DNA of 64,000 nt, from contig CANUEZ040000024.1 in NCBI GenBank assembly GCA_948099385.1, positions 20,534,001-20,598,000 of the forward strand. Reading direction: 5' to 3'. The notes beneath the pieces are model-generated. The model saw nothing but the letters and a program-made list of their open reading frames with translations, was not told the DNA's origin and did no database searches. This document shows, one piece after another, positions 1 to 10,188 of the stretch. Source of the DNA: Fasciola hepatica. Taxonomy: Eukaryota; Platyhelminthes; Trematoda; Plagiorchiida; Fasciolidae. The first letter of the stretch is position 1. Each line of letters starts with the position of its first letter. The translations under genes were made by a program, and so were the position numbers.

Positions 1-99
1 TCAGCTAAACTACTGGGAGTTTGCTGCTGGCAACGGCGACTTCTGCTTCGGGGTTCAGTAGGGTTAGAGGTATTGTTGACAAACGTTTTGGTTTTGGAT

Positions 100-721
100 G
101 CTTACCATAATAGGTGGTGCTAACGACAGATCAATCTTTGACAGTGACCGATCCTCTTAAGCACGTGTAAGTTGGCCGGGCGGCCCCTCAGTCTATGACG
201 GCAGGTTTGAGGCGGGCAATAGATAGGGTGCCGTGTTACCCGGTGATGTCTATGACAAACCTTTATGCTCTGAAATTCTACCACCAAACGGGCTAACTCA
301 TGACGTTTGTGGCTGTTGTCGAACACCATCAATGCGGCGGGAAACATAAGGAGCAATTCCTAGCGTAGCCGGTCCGTGGGTTTTAGGTAGCTTTCCGAAA
401 GTTTTGCCTACCTTCCTCGTTTGTAAGTGCTGAATAAAGCCTTCAGCGTAGTTGCCACAATCAGAAGCCATGGCTGGTGAGGGGGCTATTCACTCTCAGG
501 CAGACGAAGCGTACAGCCATATGCTAGTACGGCCGACTGTACTATCTTTTTTCGGAGGATGGCCTTTAACTGCTAGTAGTAGAGCTCAACTATAGGACTG
601 TCCAGATGTAGAAAGCCGTCATCTTGATATTTTGGCAACCGAATATGGTGAGCATGTTGCCGAAAGCGTCGTCGAAAGGCGGACAGCTAGCAGCAGTCAC
701 TATAGCCGCGCAGCCGAAGTG
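100..721 (-). pseudogene. Ty3/Gypsy integrase, C-terminal half (decayed)
   Basis: Conceptual minus-strand translation, with several stops and frame changes, follows the C-terminal half of a Gypsy integrase. About 660-600 reads FGCQNIKMTAFY, matching the family's segment before the catalytic Glu. About 590-560 reads VELYY.QLKAIL, matching VERFHRQLKAAL of the intact copy in this window. About 370-270 contains YVSRRIDGVRQQP, matching the HVFIRVDSVRKPLQQP tail region of that copy. It is the downstream part of the fragment at 4830-5086; the two are separated only by the BEL element at 727-4824. It is too broken to be functional. The left boundary is approximate. Confidence 0.7.
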
Positions 722-726
722 ACTGA
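722..726. repeat. Target-site duplication ACTGA (left copy)
   Basis: ACTGA directly precedes the first LTR base at 727 and recurs directly after the last LTR base at 4824. A 5-bp duplication is within the normal range for BEL/Pao integrases. Confidence 0.85.
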
Positions 727-1085
727 TGTAAGTCGAATCTCGTAAATCGAGCAACGCGTAGCCAATTCAAACGAATCCCAAAACCAGAACAAGATTGATT
801 CGTAGTTTCTACGGTACTAAATTGAAATGCACAAAGGATACAAATATATACGAACCTCAAGTATGCGGCCAAATAGACTTCACAGTAAAACCCAAAGGTC
901 CAAAGCCCCGTGGCTCAAGCACGACAGTCAGAAACGGTTCAAGGCCAAATTCAAATGTCTCACATGGATAAACAAACGTGAAAATGTGTGGTGTATGAGC
1001 GAGCTTTCCAAGATAATGTTAAATATAGTCAAATTCACAAAGCACGTTGAACATTTAGAAGGATTTTCAGTATTCATTCGTTACA
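727..1085 (-). repeat. BEL/Pao 3' LTR
   Basis: Direct repeat of 4466-4824 with TGTAA...TTACA inverted ends. It is the 3' LTR because the internal ORF reads on the minus strand toward it. Short open frames inside it repeat in both LTRs and are not genes. Confidence 0.93.
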
Positions 1086-1937
1086 CCGCCGGCCAAAATC
1101 CTTCCGCGAAAATGGTTGTCTAAGGTTCAGGAAGGGGTCATGATTCTCACCCTATCTACCTTTAACTTATTGTCAGTGCCTGTGGATACTAACTTCCTGT
1201 GTTATCTGAACGTTAAACAGGTTTTTGCCGTAGTCATCATCGCACAATCCATAAGGAATCAATTCCAAATCCCGCTGCACAACTTGAGATTGACATATTC
1301 ATCAGGAGACCGGCGCATATAGTCAGACGCACGATGAAGATGAAGGCTTCGCAGAGTGAAGTGTTTCGCCGCACGAAATAAGTCTAAGCATCACAAGCAG
1401 TAACCCATTGCAGCAACTGGTTAGACTAATTTTGTTTACAAGCATGAGCGCAGAAGTTGAACGCAGGTGCAACGCCTAATGAGATATCGCGTAAAATTGA
1501 CAGGTCACGAACCAGTGGAATTACATAAAATTAACGCACCGAATCTTCCGAAAGAAATGAAAACCGGTTTCTGATTATTAATAAATTTCGAAAACAAGTG
1601 TACGGCGGACAGTATCGAAATACACATGAACACGGAGATTGATCGAAAACTGGAATCTATCAGAGTATTTCAAAGTTTTTCTGTGCACAAAATATGTGAC
1701 AATCAATATTGTATAAATTGTAAATAAATGTTCTTCTTTAAAGATAATAATAGTTTCACAATGTGCTCACAGCAAATGCCTCACCTGAACTGTTCAAGTG
1801 AAATACTGGTGAATTTCTCCTCTTCGCCTATGTGCACGCTAGATAGAAACTGGAACTAAGTACATTTGCAACCTTTCAGAAAAAATGGGTCCAGTTGATT
1901 AGTTGTAGGGCATGAAATGCAATAAAGTGCTGAGTAA
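1086..1937. other. BEL/Pao internal region without coding signal
   Basis: About 850 bp between the gag-protease stop and the 3' LTR. In a complete element the RT, RNase H and integrase lie between protease and 3' LTR. Here I find no RT or integrase motif on either strand. The part next to the LTR, where the polypurine tract belongs, is only moderately purine-rich on the minus strand (roughly 1086-1100). Confidence 0.6.
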
Positions 1938-4427
1938 CTAGGAGCGAGGCGATCTGCGAGCTACTTTGTCTTTTGTATGTGGTTTCGAGCTCGAATCATC
2001 AACATTTTCCTCGCTGTTTCCTGCTACGAGTGGATTAACTCTCTGATGTCTCGAACACGTTCTTCGTTTCTTCCGTTTCCTGTAATGTAACACAACTGTA
2101 GGATCTGTCCAATAGGCAAGGCTCAGTTCGGCGGTGGTGCAGTTCTCTTTTAGCATTCGTGCTACCTTAAAACCCAATACCGGTGCAGTCGTTTTGAGCT
2201 CGTTTAGGGATACTGACTTCAGCTCAGCAATTTTTGTTTTGTCAAAGGGTACTTTGTTTCGCCGCCGGCCATGCAGTTCCACCCAGGTACCGTACACTGT
2301 CACTGGGTCGGCAAATTTCAAGCTGCTTTGGGTGACCTGCTGGTGTCCTTTTGTGAGATATTTCAAAAGCCTCCGGGCAACTTCTCCTTTTCTCAATAAG
2401 TGACTTGACGGTGGTCTCTCGGGTATAGCAACTTCATGTTGCCCACTGTGAAGTCCCGTCTTTGAATTCGCCATCGAAAGCGCCGACTGATCCTTCGAGT
2501 GAACTTCGCTTTCCTGAGATGGACCGTTGGATTCAATATCGAAAGGCTGATCGTGTTCTACAGAGGCACTTCTCTCAGCAACATTTGAGCAATTTATTGA
2601 TGCCGATTTTTGAAGTTCGCTCGTCAGGGGTCCGAGAAGTGTCCAGCCTAGTATCGTTCGCGTAGCGAATGGTTCTTTTCGATTGCTTATGCTCTGTTCA
2701 AGCACCCAGTGAGCCTCTGGTACATTGCATCCAATTAGTATGTCGACGTGGGGGCTAGAAACTTCTTCGAACTCTATGTCCCTGAGATGAGACCATCTCT
2801 TGGCGATCGATCTAACAGAGTCGACTGGTCTCATTGGCAAGCTGTCTATTGCAAAAGCTTCCGGAATTTCTACGGTCCCCTCATCAGATAAAGACGTTAA
2901 CTGCAGGGTCAGCCTCTTAGAATTGCTAACATGACCCCCTGCAATCGTGCTGATAGTGAGCGAGGTAGGCTCGCCTACTAGTTCACAGCTTTCTACAAGC
3001 TCGCGAGTAATCAGCGAGGTATCCGACCCCGTGTCCAAAAATGCATTGACCCTCCTCAGTCCTTTAGGTGTCACGATACCGACAGGTACGATGCCTAATC
3101 TTGCCGGTTTGAAATCATGTCCCGTTGAACAGACAATTTTGGGTTCATCTGGCTGAATAGGTCTATTGTTGAGAAGGCCATGCAGTAACGAGTGATGATT
3201 ACCCAAGCATCCGTCTTGGTTGCATTTCACTCTTAAGCTGCATTCAGAGGCTCGATGAGAGTTGTTCAAACACATAAAGCATGAGCCAATCCTTTTTACT
3301 GTGCACCACCGATCGGGTACACTCATCCCATGAAAGGTCGGACAATCTAGTAACCGATGCAGGGAGTTGCATAGCTTGCATTCAGCTGACCTCTCGGGTT
3401 CTTGACTTATCATGTGCATGTTAGCCAAAGACTGGGTTTGGTTACAGTCCTTCTCCACAATTTGAGATATTGGTTCCCTTCGCGCCAGTCTGCAACTTTC
3501 GCGTACGATTTGTCCAAATCGACTGTTGGCGATACGGGATTGACGACCTATGAACTCTGTCAAATCGTTGAACGTAGATTCCCGCTCAAGCATATTTATT
3601 TTTTCAGCTTCCTCTGCCCATCGGCTCTGTAAATCAATAGATAGACATCGGACAATGCATTCCTGTGTGTGCAATGCATTCAGATCAGACTGGTATCCTA
3701 AGTGCTCCAGTGCTATACTGCAATTCTGCATTTTTATCACCAAACTCGGCAGTGATTCAGCCTTGCCCTCAGTCCTTTTCGCCTCCAATAAAACACTATC
3801 AATTAGGCTTCTAGCCACCTTGAATGGTTGTCCAAACAAATCTTTCAGGATTCTGCGCGCCCTGATGTACCCCATCGGCGGATCAAGCATCGCGCAGCCT
3901 TCGATAGCACTTTTGGCTCTCCCACGACAGTAATGTAATAAATACAAAAACCTTTGACCAGGATCTGCAACTTTGCACTCAACAAAATTTTCGAATTGTT
4001 TCATGAATATACAGTATTGCTCCGGGTGCCCGTCGAAGTGGGACAGCTCCACTCTCGGCAGGTCAAGAGCCAAAACCTCGGTAGTTTCAGGCTGTCTCAA
4101 GGGTTTATATTCGTCGATCACAGTGCCTTTTCGATGTTGACATTGTGAACTACATGGACTCTTTGCTGGCTCTCTGAGACCAGTTCCTTGTGTAAGGGGC
4201 TCTGCTTCCTTTCTGGCTAACCGCAGCTCGTTTTCTAATTCTATTACTCTCATTCTATAAGTACTAATATCGTCAAACGCATCGCGGTTAGAGAAATATG
4301 GCCTGGCACTGACAGAGCTAGTAAACTTAGTATTATCTAGAGAATCAATAACACCCGAACCATCCCCAGAGACTTGCCGAGTTATTTCCTGTTTTCTCAA
4401 AATGTCCTTGCTTCCTCGTCTGGGCAT
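1938..4427 (-). CDS. BEL/Pao Gag-protease polyprotein (829 aa)
   Basis: Single uninterrupted frame. I place the start at 4427 (MPRRGSKD) rather than the upstream in-frame ATG at 4493, which lies inside the LTR; the older copy at 59724 starts with the matching MPRKGSKT. Regions: a heptad-like stretch near residues 54-78; a gag domain (DUF1759 type, about 125-320) with HYCRGRAKSAIEG and KDLFGQPF; a Cys/His cluster (about 350-416) with CKLC, CFMC and CNQDGC followed by HH; an aspartic protease (DUF1758 type) with active-site DTGSD at 465-469 (plus-strand 3021-3035); then IGCNVPEAHWVLEQ and LGWTLLGP, which normally lead into RT. RT is absent. About 170 residues follow, including WTDPTVVLHY, which resembles the Pao RNase H core, then a basic tail. 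Probably expressed from the LTR, yielding capsid and protease only. Confidence 0.9.
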   Translation of the reverse strand: MPRRGSKDILRKQEITRQVSGDGSGVIDSLDNTKFTSSVSARPYFSNRDAFDDISTYRMRVIELENELRLARKEAEPLTQGTGLREPAKSPCSSQCQHRKGTVIDEYKPLRQPETTEVLALDLPRVELSHFDGHPEQYCIFMKQFENFVECKVADPGQRFLYLLHYCRGRAKSAIEGCAMLDPPMGYIRARRILKDLFGQPFKVARSLIDSVLLEAKRTEGKAESLPSLVIKMQNCSIALEHLGYQSDLNALHTQECIVRCLSIDLQSRWAEEAEKINMLERESTFNDLTEFIGRQSRIANSRFGQIVRESCRLARREPISQIVEKDCNQTQSLANMHMISQEPERSAECKLCNSLHRLLDCPTFHGMSVPDRWCTVKRIGSCFMCLNNSHRASECSLRVKCNQDGCLGNHHSLLHGLLNNRPIQPDEPKIVCSTGHDFKPARLGIVPVGIVTPKGLRRVNAFLDTGSDTSLITRELVESCELVGEPTSLTISTIAGGHVSNSKRLTLQLTSLSDEGTVEIPEAFAIDSLPMRPVDSVRSIAKRWSHLRDIEFEEVSSPHVDILIGCNVPEAHWVLEQSISNRKEPFATRTILGWTLLGPLTSELQKSASINCSNVAERSASVEHDQPFDIESNGPSQESEVHSKDQSALSMANSKTGLHSGQHEVAIPERPPSSHLLRKGEVARRLLKYLTKGHQQVTQSSLKFADPVTVYGTWVELHGRRRNKVPFDKTKIAELKSVSLNELKTTAPVLGFKVARMLKENCTTAELSLAYWTDPTVVLHYRKRKKRRTCSRHQRVNPLVAGNSEENVDDSSSKPHTKDKVARRSPRS

Positions 4428-4465
4428 TTCCAATGAGTTTTCTTGTCCAGGTTCCACTTGAGTAC

Positions 4466-4824
4466 TGTAAGTCGAATCTCGCAAATCGAGCAACGCGTAG
4501 CCAATTCAAACGAATCCCAAAACCAGAACAAGATTGATTCGTAGTTTCTACGGTACTAAATTGAAATGCACAAAGGATACAAATATATACGAACCTCAAG
4601 TATGCGGCCAAATAGACTTCACAGTAAAACCCAAAGGTCCAAAGCCCCGTGGCTCAAGCACGACAGTCAGAAACGGTTCAAGGCCAAATTCAAATGTCTC
4701 ACATGGATAAACAAACGTGAAAATGTGTGGTGTATGAGCGAGCTTTCCAAGATAATGTTAAATATAGTCAAATTCACAAAGCACGTTGAACATTTAGAAG
4801 GATTTTCAGTATTCATTCGTTACA
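4466..4824 (-). repeat. BEL/Pao 5' LTR
   Basis: Direct repeat of 727-1085, upstream of the gag ORF on the minus strand. Its end is only 38 bp from the gag ATG. The leader there (4428-4465) reads GTACTCAAG on the minus strand; the older copy has ATACTCAATAG at the same place, so this may include the primer site. I could not match it to a tRNA. Confidence 0.93.
4581..4589 (-). promoter_or_regulatory. TATA-like box in BEL 5' LTR
   Basis: The minus strand reads TATATATTT here, with an identical copy at 842-850 in the 3' LTR. It lies about 150 bp upstream of the gag start, a plausible core promoter position. Sequence resemblance only. Confidence 0.4.
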
Positions 4825-4829
4825 ACTGA
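4825..4829. repeat. Target-site duplication ACTGA (right copy)
   Basis: Matches 722-726 exactly and abuts the LTR end. The old Gypsy integrase resumes immediately to its right. Confidence 0.85.
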
Positions 4830-5086
4830 TACAGCTGGTCAGGAAGGTTTCGGTGACTTCTTATAAGGGACAAGGAGTAGCTTTGATCTGTGGCTAGTAA
4901 GCAAAACGGTCCCAGCGTACGGGTACTTGAATTTGCCCCGTGTAAAGGTGGCTGTGGTCCTACTAGGTTGGCGTACGCATGAGGAAAACGTGTTTCCGTT
5001 TCAGGTAACTTGGCGTACTTCATTTTATTTTGTCTGTAAGTCCTTACACGCTGGCACGGAGGACCGGCACCAGCCCACTGACGCAT
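4830..5086 (-). pseudogene. Ty3/Gypsy integrase, N-terminal half (decayed)
   Basis: An open frame of about 85 residues on the minus strand reads W....PPCQRVRTYRQNK, then ETETRFPHAYANLVGPQPPLHG, then LLATDQ. It aligns with the integrase of the intact Gypsy copy here: zinc-finger CxxCQR, then PDARFDHIHVDIVGPLTPSHG with the first catalytic Asp, then LLTCIDRF. The catalytic Asp is Asn in this copy (ANLVGP for VDIVGP). The frame runs into the BEL LTR; the rest lies at 100-721. Confidence 0.75.
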
Positions 5087-5269
5087 ATCTCTTTGTTGAG
5101 ACCGTGCCGAACAGAGAGCTTTGTTTCGGCGAGAGGACCACGCCAGAAAGGGTCCGATTATGGGGGTCCAGCAGGGAGGGACAACGATCGGCAGCGGGAA
5201 TCACCAGCCTAGGGCGACTGTGACAAGTCGCAAGCGACGGTACTCTGGGAAGTTGAAGAAGGTATCATC

Positions 5270-5720
5270 GTGAGGCCTAACGAACAACCTCGTCTAGGTT
5301 GTTTGCTGTCGAAATCCTTATTTTTAGCGTGCGCCATTTCGTCCAAGTGGACGTCCGTTCAGACTTTCTAAAACACGGGTTGCTTCTTGTGCGAACCCTT
5401 GAAAGGTCTGGGCTGTATTGCTGAGCCCAAACGGCATGCGCAGAAACTCGAACAACCCAAAGGCGTAGTGACGGCAGTTTTAGGAATATCGGTCTCAGCC
5501 AGGGGGTTCCGATTGTGCGCACGAACTAAATCGATGCGGCTGAAGACGGAGTAACCTGATATAGACGAAGTAAGGTCTTATATCTGAAGCATCGGGTACC
5601 TGTCAGGGACGGTACCTCTGGTAAACGCTCTGTATTGACCACAGGGTTACGAATAATAATGGTATATTTCTCGGCTATGGTCAAGACGCACGCCTAGGTG
5701 CATCATCATGGTGTACAGCT
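5270..5720 (-). pseudogene. Ty3/Gypsy reverse transcriptase fragment (decayed)
   Basis: Minus-strand translation in two frames contains FSRIDLVRAHN (matching [12 protein letters not shown]), PKTAVTTP, then after a frameshift [22 protein letters not shown], a hallmark of Gypsy RT. The segment carrying the catalytic YIDD is missing: after FQGF the sequence no longer follows RT. Only about 180 bp separate this from the integrase fragment, where over 1 kb of RT, RNase H and linker would be expected, so an internal deletion is inferred. Confidence 0.75.
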
Positions 5721-7529
5721 TTACTCAGTAAGATGAAATATTCACAAACTTCAGGTATAAAAGTCAAAAGTGCCGGTGGTAGAAAAACATAGCTAGCGAT
5801 AATTTATATGGATCACTCTAATATTGTTTTGAGCGGCAACTTTGAACCGGTTTAGATTTTGCTTTGGGCGGTGGCGCACTGTAGGGACATCGAATAGGTC
5901 TTTCGTTCAATCATAATGCTAGAGGTGCGTTATCAACGAGAATGACGCACGCCATGAAAAACTGCGGTTTACCGGGGATCAGCCAACAGCAAAGTTGTAA
6001 ATAGGAATAAAAGGAGGTTGTCTGGAAGTACACTCAGGGAAATCGAGGCATGCGAAGAGAATAGCGAGCCATGAAGCTGATTCAAGCCCTGAATGTCGGT
6101 TCTACGGAGGTTCAGTAAAAGGAATGGGTCATGAACCAAGGAGACGTGGAACCAATTTTATGAACGTACCTTTGGGAGCTTTGGTGAGTGTGTTAGGAAC
6201 AAAAGTCCATGTGAAGGTGAGTTTAATTTCAGGATCAGTATTCTGTACCACTCAGAAAAGCGGAGGTCCAACTGGAGGGTCCTGGAAAAGTGGAGGATCA
6301 ATTTCCAGCCGGACACGGATCGAGGGAAAAGTGGACTGTTGCAACAGATAATAAGGTGGAAAATTTCCGCCTTGGCTTGAGCATTATTATGCTGTTTCAC
6401 TGACAAATATATATATATATATATGTATATGTACATTGATACATTGAGCCTCAGTGTTATTCAGCGTCATTACCGGTAATGTACGACATTCTGTGGGTAT
6501 GGTTCGTCTGGCGGTCTAGAGGATATGTGTCGGTCAATCAGCCGAGTGTGGCTAGATATGACGGATTTAAATGACGACTGTTATATTAGCAGGTTGCGCG
6601 TGAACTGTTACTTGTGTTGGCTGTAATGTTGATATCCGCAGGAGAGGTTTTGCGTTAGAAAACCCTAGTTAATCCGATAGGCAATTGAGGGTATTTACTG
6701 CCTTGCGGCTTGTGTTCCAGATCCTGTGAAAGGCTCCACTTGGGTTCCTGTCTGTACGAGTCACAGTGGCATCTTTGGTTATGCTGTTCGGCGACTGAGG
6801 GAGTGGGAAACGACGATCCTGAAATAAACAGGGAATGCAGTCTGGACGTGGTTCCAGCTGTGGTTTAGGGTAATATATGACGAAAACAGTAATAAGCTGG
6901 TCAGGTTTATGTGAACGGGGCAAGGATAAGGCTCCACTTAAGCGGTCATTGGCACCCACTCCACTTTCTGGGTGAAGTGGGCTATTTGGGGACTGAGCTA
7001 TAATGCTGCGGGCTAGCGGAGTTACTTTCACCGGTTGGGCCATTTTGTGTGCATTCTAAGGGATTAATGGTTCGCAAGTTGGTGTGGCAGTTTTGGGATA
7101 ATAAGAAAAAATCTAAAGCTTTACGGCCAAGAGGATCTAGAAATGGTAACCCTCGATCTAGTTTGCTTAGGCAGACTGCAGTTCAGCACCGGGGAGGTCT
7201 TTCAGTTAATGAACTTTATGAAGATGGAATGCCCAAGGGCTGCCGAAAGAGCGTGTTATACCCAACTGAAGCCTGCTCAGATTTGGTTCGTTGAACAGGA
7301 GGCATTTCCGTTACCACATGGCATGGCTCACTGCAAAATGAGCCCCCCCCCTCCGCTTTAATACGGTGAGCGACATAAGTGGTGACTGCTGAATTGGTAT
7401 GGAACATTCATGATATGGCCTTCTGGGTGGAAAGGATTGGGGTTGGTTTTGCCTATGGGTGGACTTACTCAAGCGTGATGTGATGCACGTGAGACTTATG
7501 ACAGGTGACGTCGAGGTAGGTCTGACGTG
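5721..7529. other. Unassigned insert within the old Gypsy element
   Basis: About 1.8 kb lies between the Gypsy protease fragment and its RT fragment, where the spacer should be a few hundred bases. I recognise no protein motif on either strand. It includes a TA microsatellite (6407-6424) and a C9 run near 7347-7355. It may contain an unrelated short insertion. Confidence 0.4.
6407..6424. repeat. (AT)n microsatellite
   Basis: Nine consecutive AT units followed by imperfect TATG continuation. Confidence 0.9.
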
Positions 7530-8640
7530 TCAACTACCCACGGCCCCTAAGCTTCAAAACACGGATCATGGATTTCAGTGAAGTCAATGCCTAGAAAGGA
7601 GTACGGTGCGTCGGTGACGATTATTACCCATAGAAAGTTACTCTGTAAACATAAGTTTAAGTTGGACGACTGCCGGCCGAAAGTTGTGTTTACCTTGTTA
7701 CTAGCAGCACGTAGTGAATGGGCCTGCGGTGCGCTATTTCTGTCGTTTGGTCCTGAATGATCCTAGTAGTGCTACTGACTAGACAGATACACACGCTAAC
7801 AGATACGTAAATCTGAAAGGATACCGAGTTTAGTGCTGCCACTTACCCCTTCCGAGTACACCCTCTGCAAACTCTTTCGCACCCTCTGTACCCTCGTCAT
7901 TCGGCTCCAACGTTTTAGGTTCTTCGTTGGGCGCTGCCGAGTATCGGCATTACCTTATTACATACCAGGAACCAGTAGCTATGGACATTATGCGCGAGTA
8001 GGTGCTGGCTGAGCTCAGGAGAATCCTAATTCATTTACTCCGGAGCCGATATCTGGAAGACTCAAAGTACTTGAGACCTTGTCCATTACTTTCAAAGGGC
8101 GATTGTTGACCTGGTACCGGTCTTCTTGGGTCGCCACCATGGGCCGTGAAGTTAGTCTCCCTGATGCGCGCCGGGTAAAAGAGCACCGTGGTCTACATCC
8201 TCTAGCTTCCTCACCGAAGCAATTGTCACATTTACTATATCCTTCGATTGATGGGACTAAGGCCACTTGTGGTGAAGCGCTCAAGGCACTAGGTAAGCTT
8301 CCGTGGTACTGTTCTCGTAACCTACTTGTACACACTGTGGGGATTTGCAAGTTCGAATGAATTCTGGACAAAATTGGAGTGAAATCGTGAGACTTTGATT
8401 AGGCAGGCAACTTGGAGACCCAAGACCCGGTTACTCCTGCAATAACGGGGTTGTACGGTGGCCTGACGTCATCAGCTATCGCTGCAGCTTCCCCTAGCGA
8501 GCACCTGTAGGCGGAGGTCAGTAAGTTCGGTCTGTTTTGCGGTAAATTCTGGTGGGTCCTTGGCCATTGCCGTTTCCCCAATATCCGCATCTCGTGCACT
8601 ATTTCAGAGGACTGCCTACTCACACTCAAATATTTGACCT
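7530..8640 (-). pseudogene. Ty3/Gypsy gag-protease region (decayed)
   Basis: Minus strand, several frames. About 8630-8400 reads like late gag (SLGEAAAIADDV). About 8371-8015 is a 118-codon open stretch with a Cys-rich motif CDNCFGEEARGCRPRC followed by SF and ASGRL, the layout at the gag-protease junction of CsRn1-like elements. It continues with DIGSGV near 8050, a probable relic of the protease DTGA site. About 7680-7555 reads FLWVIIVTDAPYSFLGIDF, matching the protease C-terminal segment of the family (F....VADV....LGADF). Same strand and order as the RT and integrase fragments to the left, so one old element is inferred. Confidence 0.6.
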
Positions 8641-9759
8641 ATTGCATTCGTCTTACCTGCCTCAAGATCATTCGGCAACTACGCTCTCCTTTTGGCCTCG
8701 AAGATCCGAGAGAAAGTTAATGCTTCCGTGGCCTGTATTGTCATCTCCCGTGGTAGGCCGCCTGGCACCCTTCTGAAGCTGCAGGCATGGCCGGCTATTG
8801 AGCTGAAATCGATAGCGTTTGGTAAGAGCTGCTCACTAGCCAGCGACCAGTATATCAACGTTGAGGAAAGCTCACTTGAGGCATCTGATTCAGAATCCTC
8901 ACAACCATGGCTGGCATCCGACTATCCGAGCTGATAGGTGTCAGCGGGTTTTTCACCTATATCCATTCCACTTCCCTCTCCCAGCCAAACAGCCCTGTAA
9001 AGATAGTGAGTTTTTGCTCGGTGGCACTAACAACTAATGCATAACTCACATATATTCGTAACGACCCCGGGAGTACGCAGCGCACCGTTCTCTTTTCAGT
9101 CTGATTCTCTAGTTTTGAAATCGATAAAACATTTTTCGTCCATGGCCAGTCAAGTTCGACTGACCAAAAACGAATATCACTATAGTGCATCTAAGCGATG
9201 ATGCTTGTTTGAAGAATAATTGCATAAACTATTTGTAATTTTTCCCCCAGAAGGGAAGAGTTGCGGGCACTGATTCGGGGATGGTGCCCGGGGTAGCGAT
9301 GTAGCAAAAGAATTTCGTTCCTATGGAACTGATTACTTTATTAACCGAAAATGGAGAAATTCTTGCTTTCTTTACCGCGGCTTCATGTGAGCTACAGCTT
9401 GACGCTTTCAACCATGACTTCACACATGCTATCCTCCGATGGGCCAGTATATCGGGTTTGCTTCCATTGTGGAACACTAGTGACTGGCTTGGTCGTTCAT
9501 CCACAGAGTTTATTGACCATAAGAAGTCGATGCACTCTGAAGTTAGCTTCCATTCAACACTGACCACGCGAGTTTCGCCCCTGTGCACTTGCTTCCTTTT
9601 GTTTCAGATATATGGTATGCCTCCGCGTGTGATGCATTACTGAGCAACGAGCAATCAATTGCAAAACACAAATCGAAAGCCAGATTGGTTCGATGTATCT
9701 ACTACGCAGGATTACGAAATGAACAAGCTAACCAACATATGAAAACATCAAATAAGAAA
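8641..9759. other. No recognisable feature
   Basis: Short open frames on both strands (up to about 119 codons, 9229-9588 minus) show no family motif. If the old Gypsy element is complete, its 5' gag and LTR should lie here on the minus strand. I could not find an LTR partner. Confidence 0.4.
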
Positions 9760-10188
9760 TCACAAGACATCGGGAAGGAGAGCCAAACTCACAGCGTGGC
9801 GAGACGAGCACGTGATTTGCGCGACACCAAAACAGTCATCTTTAAAAGGGCAATAGCCCGTTGACGCCGTCAAACAAATGTCAATGTACCAATATGGAAG
9901 ACAATCAAATAAATATATGTAATCTGGCAATACGACAATTCTGGAGTCCTGGTAATCTTTGGAGTATTTTCCGCCTCTGGTAGTTGCGCGGCTAACCAAA
10001 ATCTGTCCTGCCCTGGCAGCGTCGAAGGTTTGGAAACAAGTTCTGATTATTCTCATCGACCTGAGCCCAGCAGTCTTTGCACGCGAATGCCACCGACGGC
10101 TCCTGCGGCCTGCGGACAACCATGTAGACGCAATCACATGCAGTTCATCAGCCAAACCAACAAGCTGTTCCTCTGCGGCAAAACACAA
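9760..10188 (-). pseudogene. Possible second Gypsy gag fragment
   Basis: A 142-codon minus-strand frame begins with EEQLVGLADELHVIAS, resembling the end of CsRn1-type gag (LxxLAxxADxIxE). The Cys residues expected after it are mostly absent. Nothing downstream confirms protease. It could equally be a chance open frame. Confidence 0.25.

Larger units (their letters stand above)
727..4824 (-). mobile_element. BEL/Pao LTR retrotransposon, young and non-autonomous
   Basis: This 4,098-bp element is bounded by direct 359-bp repeats (727-1085 and 4466-4824) that start TGTAA and end TTACA, and is flanked by ACTGA duplications. Read on the minus strand it is: 5' LTR, 38-bp leader, one long gag-protease ORF (4427-1938), about 850 bp without coding signal, 3' LTR. 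The LTRs differ at one position that I can see (742 T versus 4481-4482 C), so insertion is recent. RT and integrase are missing, and only a short RNase H-like scrap remains at the ORF end. Movement would have needed enzymes from an autonomous relative. It sits inside the integrase of an older Gypsy element. Confidence 0.93.

Noticed and set aside
827..1123. Open frame of 98 codons repeated at 4566-4829
   Set aside because: It lies inside the BEL LTRs, is duplicated because the LTR is, and has no protein-family signal.
7347..7355. C9 run, with similar runs near 52803 and 59038
   Set aside because: Simple homopolymers without further context; possible sequencing error sites.
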